Shown: piece after piece, positions 15,277-22,033 of the stretch
Layout: each line of letters begins with the position of its first letter
Position numbering within the stretch: position 1 is the first letter of the stretch
From: a virus
DNA: 47,976 nt
IMG/VR virus record: IMGVR_UViG_3300006071_000020
Span: 1 to 47,976 of that record
Strand: one strand, 5' to 3'
Program-made: the position numbers and the translations under genes
Notes under the pieces: generated by a model
The model's database searches: none
Seen by the model: the letters and a program-made list of their open reading frames with translations, nothing else
What the model was told of the DNA's origin: nothing

Positions 15277-16112
15277 CAGAAGTCTCCAACGGATTCCATA
15301 AGGTTCTTCATCTTATTCTCGATGAAATAGCTGAACAGCTTAGAGCGATTGCCCCATTCCTGACCATCAAACTGCTCGATCACCTGAGCTTCGATGTAGT
15401 CAGGAATGCAGTCAAAGTCGATCAGCTGCTTATTGCGGAGGAAGTTGCGCTTCACCTCGCCGTCAAGGGCATCGGGGTTAGCCATAATCTCGTCAATGCG
15501 CTTAGTAGTGACAGGCTTCTGGCGCAGACCCATGACGAACGTATTGTCCGCTGACAGGCAGTTGGGCACACCGTCCCCGCCATCCCCCCGAATGATATGC
15601 TCTAGGAGATATTGCTTGGGGTTAGCGCAAACGATTTCCTTCTTAAGGATCGGGCTGTATTGCTTCACCATAGGATAAGCCTGCAGCTGCTGGTAGTCCT
15701 TATCAGAGGAGGCGATAAGGATGCCCTCAGCATGATAGTGCTTAGTGAGGACAGCGATGATATCGTCAGCCTCAGCGTGCGGGACTTGGATCACCTTGTA
15801 GGGGAAATTCTCACGCAGCTCAATCTTAAACTTATCGAGGCAACCGAAGATCATGTTCCAATCCATATCGGATTCTTCACGAGCCTTCTTGCGGTGAGCC
15901 TTGTAGTAAGGGAAGATTTGCTTGCGCCAATAGTTCTTGTCATCACAAGCGATGACGACGTCACCATAATCCTTATACTTCATTTTCATAGAACGAATGC
16001 TGTTAAGGAGAATATGACGAAGCAAGTTCTCCTCAACAGGCAGGTTCTTCTGACCTCCCATCTGCGCGAACACAGAAGAGATCAGGAATTGAGAGAGGTC
16101 AATAATAATCAT
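15276..16112 (-). CDS. rnh: RNase H / 5'-3' exonuclease (T4 Rnh family)
   Basis: This 278-aa protein belongs to the FEN-like 5' nuclease family. T4 RNase H is 305 aa and removes lagging-strand primers. Metal-binding acids appear in order: MIIIDLSQF, VVIACDDKNYWRK, the helical-arch basic segment FPYYKAHRKK, AEADDIIAVL, IASSDKDYQQL and RGDGGDGVPN. The C-terminal helical domain follows. The start overlaps the HD-domain gene's stop by 4 nt, so it is transcribed from that gene's promoter at about 16580. All active-site acids appear present. Confidence 0.92.
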   Translation of the reverse strand: MIIIDLSQFLISSVFAQMGGQKNLPVEENLLRHILLNSIRSMKMKYKDYGDVVIACDDKNYWRKQIFPYYKAHRKKAREESDMDWNMIFGCLDKFKIELRENFPYKVIQVPHAEADDIIAVLTKHYHAEGILIASSDKDYQQLQAYPMVKQYSPILKKEIVCANPKQYLLEHIIRGDGGDGVPNCLSADNTFVMGLRQKPVTTKRIDEIMANPDALDGEVKRNFLRNKQLIDFDCIPDYIEAQVIEQFDGQEWGNRSKLFSYFIENKMKNLMESVGDF

Positions 16113-16555
16113 TTCGAAAGCCTTGCTTGAATTTCAAGATAGAACTGGTTGTATTTAGCCAGCCGAGCGATATCCTTTTCGGTGATACCCTTCAGCCGAC
16201 GGATGTCGGTGTTATGACGAAGGTCAGCCAGCTTCACACGCATCGCGTCTTCATTGGCGAACACACCCTGCTTATATTGCTCATAGCTTTGGCCAGGCAT
16301 CTTGGTGAGGGCAGCGACAGCCTCAAGGATACGAACGGTACAACCGATATCGGCGAGGTCAGCCCATGTCGTCTTAGTGTCTTCAACCACATCGTGGAGG
16401 AGAGCGATGCACTGGAGTTCCTCATCGTCAGACTTGAGGTAGTGCATTACCTTCATCGGGTGGAGAATGTAGGGGTTGCCGCCACGGTCGAATTGACCAG
16501 CGTGAGCGTTAGTGGCGAGAACGAGGACTTTGCCGAGGAGTTCGCCTTTTTTCAT
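16109..16555 (-). CDS. HD-domain alarmone ((p)ppGpp) hydrolase-like protein
   Basis: The start is taken as the ATG at 16553-16555, with AAGGAAAGGG upstream; the in-frame ATG at 16582 overlaps the promoter core. The 148-aa protein carries the metal-dependent HD set of SpoT/MESH1-type hydrolases: His18 in NAHAGQ, His32 in PYILHPMKV, His54-Asp55 in ALLHDVVEDT with Glu58-Asp59, and Asp111/Asn115 in KLADLRHN. There is no synthetase domain, so it resembles a small alarmone hydrolase. Lowering (p)ppGpp would relieve stringent control during infection; that role is inference. Other nucleotide phosphohydrolase activity is possible. Confidence 0.85.
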   Translation of the reverse strand: MKKGELLGKVLVLATNAHAGQFDRGGNPYILHPMKVMHYLKSDDEELQCIALLHDVVEDTKTTWADLADIGCTVRILEAVAALTKMPGQSYEQYKQGVFANEDAMRVKLADLRHNTDIRRLKGITEKDIARLAKYNQFYLEIQARLSK

Positions 16556-16569
16556 ATAAAATTCCCTTT

Positions 16570-16615
16570 CCTTATTATTCATTCTAACCTAGATTTGAAA
16601 ATAAGGAAAGCACTT
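16570..16615 (-). promoter_or_regulatory. Repeated promoter-like element, copy 1
   Basis: On the plus strand the 15-nt core TCATTCTAACCTAGA is at 16579-16593. Read on the minus strand it gives CTAGGTTAGAATGA, with TAGAAT as a possible -10 and GCTTTCC about 18 nt upstream. A CCTTATT/AATAAGG inverted repeat flanks the core. It immediately precedes the HD-domain gene start and shares 39 identical bases with copy 2. Confidence 0.75.
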
Positions 16616-16617
16616 TC

Positions 16618-16896
16618 TTACTGAATCGTGAGCCCAGTGGTCTGCTTGAGGTATTGGCCAGCCACCATCTTATCGGTCGGGAAGTGGCAGATCACCACGG
16701 TCGCCGGAAACTCAATCGTTATGTCCTGAGGCGCAGAGAAGGCGAACGGAACGAGACCCAGCCCCTGTGCACCCATCATGAAGGTCACTGGCTTCTTGAG
16801 CCGGACGGTTCCCTCATCGCTAGGTTCGAACCGACCGATAACCTCCTCGCCGGAGGTCAGCTTGATCGTGATTGTATCATTCAACTTATAATTCAT
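16618..16896 (-). CDS. Sm-like (LSm/Hfq-fold) phage protein
   Basis: The ATG at 16894-16896 has GAGGAA upstream and gives 92 aa beginning MNYKLNDTI. The segment ITIKLTSGEEVIGRFEP followed by GTVRLKKPVTFMM is the Sm1-like strand pattern of small phage Sm-fold proteins, one of which, of putative cyanophage origin, has a published crystal structure. A hydrophobic loop and a PATVVICHFPTDKMVAGQYL tail follow. These proteins may form rings and bind RNA; no RNA partner is known here. The gene follows the 106-aa gene and ends just before the promoter copy at 16570. Confidence 0.72.
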   Translation of the reverse strand: MNYKLNDTITIKLTSGEEVIGRFEPSDEGTVRLKKPVTFMMGAQGLGLVPFAFSAPQDITIEFPATVVICHFPTDKMVAGQYLKQTTGLTIQ

Positions 16897-16897
16897 T

Positions 16898-17218
16898 TTA
16901 TTCCTCATCGTTATCAGGATTGTCGATCATCAATTCAATTTCAATTTCTTCGTCTTTGATAATCTGTTTAGCAAGTTCTTGAAAGGGATGCTCGACACCA
17001 AGGCATGAGCAAATAAATGACTCCATAGCCTCGAGAAAGAGAATCATCTCTGGTGTTTCCATCATATGCGATGGATCAATACCCATGTCATCTAAATCAT
17101 TAACAATATCGTTAGCAAAATCGCAAGTCAATTGGTGAGCATAATCAGTGTTATTAAAAGCGAGGGTTGCTTCTTTCTCTTTCTTCTTTGAGACAAAATC
17201 AACCACATTGTTTGCCAT
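16898..17218 (-). CDS. Unknown acidic 106-aa protein
   Basis: The ATG overlaps the stop of the 359-aa gene upstream (TAATG), and the gene ends next to the Sm-like gene's start. The N-terminus is basic (VSKKKEKEA) and the remainder helical and acidic, ending EIEIELMIDNPDNDEE. The segment AHQLTCDFANDIVNDL is amphipathic. I do not recognise the family. Co-transcription with the Sm-like protein is likely. Confidence 0.6.
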   Translation of the reverse strand: MANNVVDFVSKKKEKEATLAFNNTDYAHQLTCDFANDIVNDLDDMGIDPSHMMETPEMILFLEAMESFICSCLGVEHPFQELAKQIIKDEEIEIELMIDNPDNDEE

Positions 17219-18297
17219 TAGGTCACCTTCAGGAGAATAGTTTCAGAATTAATCCTACCGTTCAAAGGAGAACCAGCAGTCTTCACTGTATCTAGGAACT
17301 TTCTGAGACCTACCTTACCCAAGCCAAAGAATTCCTTCAGCTGCTCCTCCGGCTTGCGCAGGGTCTTGCTGATAGACAGCTCAGGGTCGAAGCCAGTGAC
17401 CGAAGTCCCCTTGACCATGAATCCCTTTGGCGCATTGCTCTGATAGAAGCCGATGCGTCGGGTCTTGGTGTTATAGACCCATAGCTGGGTTGCCCCGATG
17501 ATCGACTGAGGATTGACCGAGGCGAGCTTCAGAGCCGAGTCAGTGGGCTGATACTTGAGCCACTTGACCAGATCGGCGGCTGGCTTAATCTTGATCGCCT
17601 TTGGCGCACGAACCTTGACCACCTTCTTATTATTGAGGTAGCGATCAAAGTCATGCATCATATCGCCATAGACTTTTTGCCAAAATTTGAGAGTCTTGCC
17701 GTAGCTTTCCTTGACCTGCTCATCACCAGACATAACTTCGTCATATGACCGCTTGTAGAAGTCTCGAAGAGTGTTAGCAGCCTGAACCGAAGCCTGCTTA
17801 GCTGTAAGGAAGTTATACATGCTAAACTCTGCGTTCTTGTCGAGTTCTTCTTCAGCATCACAGATCATATTGTCGATGTTACGCTTAATGCGATCCTGGA
17901 TCGAGATGACGTTGGTCTTGACGGTCGGCTTGACTTCCTTGACGCCATGGCGAGCAAGCTCAGCGACCCTCTCGTTGAAGCGAGCCATGTAGGCTTCATT
18001 GAAGGTAGTCCCGTTAAGCATCATACGAGCCATCCAGCAGGTGGTCGTCGGAGTCCGCCACTCAATGGCAGAACGGATGTCGCGGATCAACTGAGGGTCG
18101 CGCCCATCCTTCTTGAGATATTCGATGAGCCAGCTCTTGCCCTTAGTCATGTCGGACATGTAGTTATACCAGTTGAAGGCATCCATCAACTGGGATTCGG
18201 TCGCCGAGCCGACGATGATAGGTTCGTCGCCATAATGTTTCTGGTCAAAGCTCTTGACCTGAGTTCTGGTTTTGATTTTCTTAGCTGCTTTGGCCAT
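17218..18297 (-). CDS. Conserved phage protein of unknown function, 359 aa
   Basis: Translation starts at the ATG at 18295-18297, below promoter copy 2. The N-terminus is basic (MAKAAKKIKTRTQ). Residues 40-110 are helical with FNWYNYMSDMTKGKSWLIEYL. A WRTPTTTCWMARMMLNG segment is distinctive. A long helical region precedes a basic linker (VVKVRAPKAIKIKPAADL). The last 130 residues look beta-rich, with TQLWVYNTKTRRIGFYQS and GTSVTGFDPELSISKTLRKP. I believe homologues exist in T4-like phages without known function. The basic linker suggests nucleic-acid contact, but that is a guess. Confidence 0.65.
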   Translation of the reverse strand: MAKAAKKIKTRTQVKSFDQKHYGDEPIIVGSATESQLMDAFNWYNYMSDMTKGKSWLIEYLKKDGRDPQLIRDIRSAIEWRTPTTTCWMARMMLNGTTFNEAYMARFNERVAELARHGVKEVKPTVKTNVISIQDRIKRNIDNMICDAEEELDKNAEFSMYNFLTAKQASVQAANTLRDFYKRSYDEVMSGDEQVKESYGKTLKFWQKVYGDMMHDFDRYLNNKKVVKVRAPKAIKIKPAADLVKWLKYQPTDSALKLASVNPQSIIGATQLWVYNTKTRRIGFYQSNAPKGFMVKGTSVTGFDPELSISKTLRKPEEQLKEFFGLGKVGLRKFLDTVKTAGSPLNGRINSETILLKVT

Positions 18298-18310
18298 TTA
18301 AAGTCTCCAT

Positions 18311-18352
18311 TCCTTATTATTCATTCTAACCTAGATTTGAAAATAAGGCAAG
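18311..18352 (-). promoter_or_regulatory. Repeated promoter-like element, copy 2
   Basis: The core TCATTCTAACCTAGA is at 18321-18335 on the plus strand, with the same CCTTATT/AATAAGG flanking repeat as copy 1. It drives toward the 359-aa gene and ends about 14 nt upstream of its start. Confidence 0.75.
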
Positions 18353-18368
18353 TGAAAAATTCTTTTGA

Positions 18369-18411
18369 TATAAATATGAATGTGGTTCGCGATGCGTCAA
18401 CATCCAACCAC
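18369..18411 (+). promoter_or_regulatory. Late promoter TATAAATA plus two-stem hairpin leader of HEG 3
   Basis: A perfect TATAAATA is at 18369-18376. Outer arms GTGGTT (18382-18387) and AACCAC (18406-18411) enclose CGC, the inner arm GATG, a six-base loop, the inner arm CATC and one C. The structure is the same as in HEG 2, although the gene downstream encodes an unrelated HNH enzyme. Confidence 0.8.
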
Positions 18412-18437
18412 TCTAACGCTTACAAGGAGCATCAGCC

Positions 18438-18989
18438 ATGGCTATTTATAGAAAAATCTACGAACGACATTTTGGACCAATCCCTAAAGAAGAAAACGGT
18501 CGCACTTTCGAGATACACCATATAGATGGGGATCGGACTAATAACAGCATCAATAACCTTAGATGCGTTTCCATTGAAGAACATTATAATATTCATTACG
18601 CCCAACAAGATTGGGGTGCATGCGGGGCGATCGCACAAAGAATGAATTTGTCGTTGGACAAAATTTCCAATCTAAGAAGCAAACATGCATTAGCAAGAGT
18701 AGCCGACGGAACAAATCCATTCTTAATCCTAAGTAAAATTAGATCTGAAAATGGAACTCATAATTGGATGACTGAACAACATTCAGAAAAAACAAGAGAG
18801 CGCCAAATTTCTAGATTAGAACTCGGGGATCACGAATTTTGTAAACGATCTGTTTGCCCTTACTGTGATAAGGAAGGGCAGTATGCCGTAATGGCCAGAT
18901 GGCATTTCAATAATTGTAAATTGAATCCAAACTACACATCAAAACCCAAAAGAAAATATAAAAAGAAACGGCTGAATCAGACCACCTAG
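18438..18989 (+). CDS. HNH homing endonuclease with C-terminal zinc finger (HEG 3)
   Basis: The ATG at 18438 has AAGGAG 8 nt upstream. The 183-aa protein has an HNH core: EIHHIDGDRTNNSINNL (His27-His28, Asn40) and CVSIEEHYNIHY (His49, His53). A helical DNA-binding middle follows, and a C-terminal CPYC ... RWHFNNC module matches the C2HC zinc site of HEG 2. The last residues are Lys-rich. It lies antisense to both neighbours, between the 359-aa and metallopeptidase-like genes. It shares leader and zinc finger with GIY-YIG enzymes but not catalytic fold. Confidence 0.85.
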   Translation: MAIYRKIYERHFGPIPKEENGRTFEIHHIDGDRTNNSINNLRCVSIEEHYNIHYAQQDWGACGAIAQRMNLSLDKISNLRSKHALARVADGTNPFLILSKIRSENGTHNWMTEQHSEKTRERQISRLELGDHEFCKRSVCPYCDKEGQYAVMARWHFNNCKLNPNYTSKPKRKYKKKRLNQTT

Positions 18990-19049
18990 GGAATTTACTT
19001 CTCATTTAAGAGAAACCCAATATACGAACGTCCATTCGAGATTCAGCCG
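18969..19049. repeat. 10-bp perfect inverted repeat at the 3' end of HEG 3
   Basis: CGGCTGAATC (18969-18978, inside the HEG 3 end) is complementary to GATTCAGCCG (19040-19049), 61 nt apart. The intervening sequence includes a short TTCTC/GAGAA hairpin but no T-tract, so a classical terminator is not evident. It may mark the insertion boundary or act as a long-range stem in either transcript. Confidence 0.6.
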
Positions 19050-19059
19050 CTCAGTAAAC

Positions 19060-19095
19060 TCATTCTAACCTAGAATTTTAATTAAGTAAAGCATT
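19060..19095 (-). promoter_or_regulatory. Repeated promoter-like element, copy 3 (orphan)
   Basis: The core TCATTCTAACCTAGA is at 19060-19074, with an upstream TGCTTTAC. It points toward the minus strand, yet the next region downstream is the antisense of HEG 3 and no minus-strand gene starts there. The apparent orphaning fits insertion of HEG 3 between this promoter and its former gene. Confidence 0.6.
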
Positions 19096-19177
19096 AATAT
19101 GCCAGCTCATAGAAGCGAAGACCACAAGCCACACGCGAACGGAGCAGCTTGGCGCGGAATACAATAGGACTAAGCAC
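19094..19177 (-). CDS. Possible 27-aa ORF overlapping the metallopeptidase stop
   Basis: A GTG at 19175-19177 overlaps the stop of the preceding gene and opens MLSPIVFRAKLLRSRVACGL to a TAA at 19094. Codon choice is like the GC-richer early genes around it. The Shine-Dalgarno-like AGG is too close to the GTG to be convincing. It may be real and translationally coupled, or chance. Confidence 0.25.
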   Translation of the reverse strand: MLSPIVFRAKLLRSRVACGLRFYELAY

Positions 19178-19661
19178 CCTCGCCTACGAACCAAGGCTTA
19201 GTGGGATCGTGGCGAGTAAGCCACTTCTGATAGAGCCCTACTTCCATGCCATATGCGATAATCTCCCAAGGGCTGTCAAAATAGTGGTCCTCATTGCGCT
19301 TGGGCTTCCAGATCTCGCCCATCCAACGGCTGGTCATCTTCAGCCCACCCTTGGTGGGGATCATGATGCCTCCCTGCAGCTCATTCTTAGCATGCTGCTT
19401 CACATGAACCATCTCGTGACCGAGGGTCTTGATCATTTCCTCAATGTCCTGCTTGCGCAGCCCGATGGTGAACCAGCGAGGGTTGCGGGTGCCTTCCTCG
19501 TCGACGCACTCGCCCATAACATCAAGGGTCTTGCTCACCTCAATGTCGATATTGAGATTGCGGACCAAACGTGGATCCATGAGCTGAGCTGCAAAGAAGC
19601 GAGCAGCCTCCTCCAGCTTTGCCTTATCGCGCTTGCCGAGACCAGTGACCGTGAGATTCAT
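19170..19661 (-). CDS. Zinc metallopeptidase-like protein (HExxH)
   Basis: The ATG at 19659-19661 has GGAG with 6-nt spacing and is preferred over two upstream ATGs. The 163-aa protein has LGHEMVHVKQHAKNEL (His82, Glu83, His86), the zinc-binding HExxH helix. DSPWEIIAYGMEVGLYQKWL further on could give the third ligand, as in SprT-like or gluzincin proteins. The first half is helical plus a beta strand pair. The substrate is unknown. It is preceded by promoter copy 4 and belongs to the early/middle-looking minus block. Confidence 0.72.
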   Translation of the reverse strand: MNLTVTGLGKRDKAKLEEAARFFAAQLMDPRLVRNLNIDIEVSKTLDVMGECVDEEGTRNPRWFTIGLRKQDIEEMIKTLGHEMVHVKQHAKNELQGGIMIPTKGGLKMTSRWMGEIWKPKRNEDHYFDSPWEIIAYGMEVGLYQKWLTRHDPTKPWFVGEGA

Positions 19662-19682
19662 ATCAGACTCCATTCCCATTCC

Positions 19683-19715
19683 TCATTCTAACCTAGATTG
19701 GAAAAAAAGGAAAGC
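19683..19715 (-). promoter_or_regulatory. Repeated promoter-like element, copy 4
   Basis: The core TCATTCTAACCTAGA is at 19683-19697 on the plus strand, with ATGCTTTCC upstream on the minus strand. It directly precedes the metallopeptidase-like gene. Confidence 0.75.
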
Positions 19716-19740
19716 ATTATCTTTGGTACAAATCAGTGAG

Positions 19741-21549
19741 TTAGGCTATCGCAGTAACAAAGGTGTTGTTTGCGGTTCCGTCCAGACAAAAATACTTGAC
19801 ATACATTGTGTTATGAGAACTGAGATAGAACGACGATCCGCCTGTGGCTTGTGTTGAGGCAACACCATGATTAAACTGCTGAGTTCCGCCAACATTATTG
19901 AAGATAAACAGTTCAACAGATTTTCCGGCAGTCAGGTTTTGGAGATTGGCAGTAACTGTGCCTTGGTTTGTGTGAATATGAACAAAGTTATCTGTCGAGA
20001 AATCGATCAATACTGTGTTCGAAACTACGTTAGCAATTCTAACATTAGGAGCTTTGTATGCTGTATTTTGGTGAGAACCATCAGTAAAAGTAATGCCAGC
20101 ATTTGAATTTGGGTTATTAACAAAACTCATTCCATTCGCATAAAATGCAACTGTTTCGTTTTGTATGGTGTTGGAACCTGTAGGCGTCAACTGGAAAGTA
20201 ATTTTTGTTCCTGTATTGGCAGTATAAAAATCTTCGGCTGCCATCATATTGATGCGTCCAATAGAACCAGCGTATGTGTTACCGTCGGCTGTCCATCCTT
20301 GCATACTCATACGAATAATCGTGTCGTTTGCTTGAGTTTGTGTAGGCGAAACAACAGTTCCGCGTGCTCCGCGCCCAGCAATTGCTGCGTAAGTGTTTGG
20401 GCCAAACGCATCAATACTGATACGAGCGGGTTGACCATCTTGCGCCGTTGCTTGTAATAATGTGCCATTATAGTTGCGCGGTTGCGCTACGCCAGAATTT
20501 GATCCAACAATAGATAGAGCAGAGTTCGTAGTTAATATTGTATTTGGAGTATGAATCTGCACTTGACCGGTTCTATCGACAGCAAATGTGGGATTAGAAT
20601 TTGTTCCTGTAGAATAAACAACAATAGGTCTATTGATAACAAGATTACCAGTAGCAGCAGTAGAACCAATATAGAATACTGCATTCGAATCTGTAAGACC
20701 AATAAAATTGTTTTGTAGTAAGAAATTACCTACTCTAAATCCAGCATTTGATTGTTCTGAAGTATTTGCTGATGTTGAGATGAAAAATACACCATTTGAT
20801 ACAGTCAATCTTTGATCTGGATAAGATGTATTTTGATCAGAGAAAATAATTGAATTTGAGCCAACCCACATCGATTCCCAACGATTTGTTGTGTTGCCAA
20901 GAGAATATACTCCATTTGTGCTAGGAATAATACTTGATGGGACATGCAGCCAGTCAACAGTAGTGGTAACATTCGCGAATTCAAATTTCTTTACGTCAGT
21001 ATTATAACGCAGAAACATATTGTTTGCGATACTGTTTCTGTCAACGTCATCAAGATATCTCAGCTTGACTTCACCACCACCAGCAACGACTCCTGAAGCA
21101 TTGCGGGCAAACCTATGCAGGTCAGCCAGAGTCTTCTTCATTAGGTCTATTTCTTTTCGAATACTATTCGGAATAGAATCGGTCTTGGCTACATATTCAT
21201 CACGAGGAATCTTGGACAGAAGTTCAACTGACTTGGTGATTATATCTTTCTGTGGAAACTGTGGCATTGGCTGAGCACCAAGAGGAATAGCAACAGGCTC
21301 CTCGAGGATGATAGGTTCGACAAACTCATCCATTGATTCAACCAGAGCTTCGTGTAGGGATTCACTCTGCTGCTCTGTGATAATGGCTTTTTCTAGCTGT
21401 ATCTCTTCGGGAGTGGGAAGTGCATCATTACGTTTGAGGTATTGTTCCAGTGCACTGGCAGTCTGCCTGCGTTGTTGATCCGCAAGCATCTTTTCCTCAT
21501 GCTTCTGTCTCGCAGCTCTGATACTTTCTAGGAAGATGTTATCTTTCAT
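19741..21549 (-). CDS. Fibre-like virion protein with coiled-coil N-terminus
   Basis: This 602-aa protein begins with a charged helical region (residues 1-170, with AARQKHEEKMLADQQRRQ and EIDLMKKTLADLHRFAR). A short VKLRYLDDVDR switch leads into a beta-rich part: residues 190-600 contain GVYSLGNTTNRWESMWVGSN and many Asn/Thr/Ser-rich strands. The SLG...W.. motif is common in phage fibre and S74-type shaft domains, but no C-terminal S74 chaperone is present. A minus-strand TATAAATA late box at 21577-21584 precedes it, fitting a virion protein. Its orientation is opposite to the following baseplate genes. Exact location in the virion is unknown. Confidence 0.7.
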   Translation of the reverse strand: MKDNIFLESIRAARQKHEEKMLADQQRRQTASALEQYLKRNDALPTPEEIQLEKAIITEQQSESLHEALVESMDEFVEPIILEEPVAIPLGAQPMPQFPQKDIITKSVELLSKIPRDEYVAKTDSIPNSIRKEIDLMKKTLADLHRFARNASGVVAGGGEVKLRYLDDVDRNSIANNMFLRYNTDVKKFEFANVTTTVDWLHVPSSIIPSTNGVYSLGNTTNRWESMWVGSNSIIFSDQNTSYPDQRLTVSNGVFFISTSANTSEQSNAGFRVGNFLLQNNFIGLTDSNAVFYIGSTAATGNLVINRPIVVYSTGTNSNPTFAVDRTGQVQIHTPNTILTTNSALSIVGSNSGVAQPRNYNGTLLQATAQDGQPARISIDAFGPNTYAAIAGRGARGTVVSPTQTQANDTIIRMSMQGWTADGNTYAGSIGRINMMAAEDFYTANTGTKITFQLTPTGSNTIQNETVAFYANGMSFVNNPNSNAGITFTDGSHQNTAYKAPNVRIANVVSNTVLIDFSTDNFVHIHTNQGTVTANLQNLTAGKSVELFIFNNVGGTQQFNHGVASTQATGGSSFYLSSHNTMYVKYFCLDGTANNTFVTAIA

Positions 21550-21576
21550 ATCAATTCCTTTAGGGGATATCCGGTC

Positions 21577-21584
21577 TATTTATA
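21577..21584 (-). promoter_or_regulatory. Late promoter TATAAATA for the fibre-like gene
   Basis: The reverse complement of TATTTATA is a perfect late box about 28 nt before the 21549 start. It diverges from the gp25 promoter 17 nt away. Confidence 0.7.
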
Positions 21585-21600
21585 ATTCCCCAGCACAAAC

Positions 21601-21607
21601 CTAAATA
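21601..21607 (+). promoter_or_regulatory. Late promoter CTAAATA for gp25
   Basis: This late-box variant lies 22 nt before the gp25 ATG at 21629. With the box at 21577 it makes a compact divergent late promoter pair. Confidence 0.5.
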
Positions 21608-21628
21608 TAAGAAACTGCGGAGACATGA

Positions 21629-22033
21629 ATGGCCAATTCACCGATTCAACAACAGACATTCTACTCGGATTTTCTCTTTGACTTCAAGAGGAATCCTGCC
21701 ACTCATGACATCCTTACTGTAACAAATGAGCAGTCTGTTATTAACTCTATCAAGAAGATTCTCCGCACAAACAATTATGAAGTGCCATACAATCCTCGCT
21801 TCGGTGCCAATATTTACCATTATCTTTTTGAGCCATTTACAGAGTTTACACAGGATGCGTTAGAGAAAGAAATTACATATGCAATCGAGGCATATGAACC
21901 AAGGGCGAATCTAATCAGTGTAACTGTTACTGGCAGTCCTGACGAGAACAGTATCGACATCACCATTGTTGTGTCGGTAATAAATAATCCAAACCCAATA
22001 ACAGTTACAACAACACTCAGCAGGATTCGCTAA
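21629..22033 (+). CDS. 25: gp25 baseplate wedge protein
   Basis: This 134-aa protein matches T4 gp25 (132 aa), the lysozyme-like-fold wedge component conserved in contractile systems. It has FYSDFLFDFKRNPATHDI, INSIKKILRTNNYEVPYNP and GANIYHYLFEPF, followed by the IEAYEPRANLISVTV segment. In T4 it links the wedge and sheath initiation. HEG 4 has inserted immediately after it, antisense, with a 17-bp overlap of coding ends. This now separates it from gp6, its usual neighbour. Confidence 0.93.
   Translation: MANSPIQQQTFYSDFLFDFKRNPATHDILTVTNEQSVINSIKKILRTNNYEVPYNPRFGANIYHYLFEPFTEFTQDALEKEITYAIEAYEPRANLISVTVTGSPDENSIDITIVVSVINNPNPITVTTTLSRIR

Noticed and set aside
16570-16615. T4 MotA middle promoter
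   Set aside because: TGCTTTCC resembles a MotA box but is about 18 nt from the -10 rather than about 12, and the most conserved part is the -10 region itself.
15612-16624. Plus-strand ORFs of 172 and 165 aa opposite rnh and the HD gene
   Set aside because: They mirror conserved minus-strand genes with intact motifs, and no ribosome-binding sites are present.
17947-18525. 192-aa plus-strand ORF across the 359-aa gene, its promoter and the HEG 3 leader
   Set aside because: It crosses a promoter and the leader hairpin and lacks initiation signals.
18969-19049. Rho-independent terminator of HEG 3
   Set aside because: The 10-bp stem encloses 61 nt and no T-tract follows on either strand.
18990-19060. 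tRNA-like fold with TTCGAGAT in the gap after HEG 3
   Set aside because: No acceptor stem or complementary T-arm could be drawn around it.
19149-19691. 180-aa plus-strand ORF opposite the metallopeptidase-like gene
   Set aside because: It is a shadow of a gene with a clear HExxH motif and promoter on the other strand.
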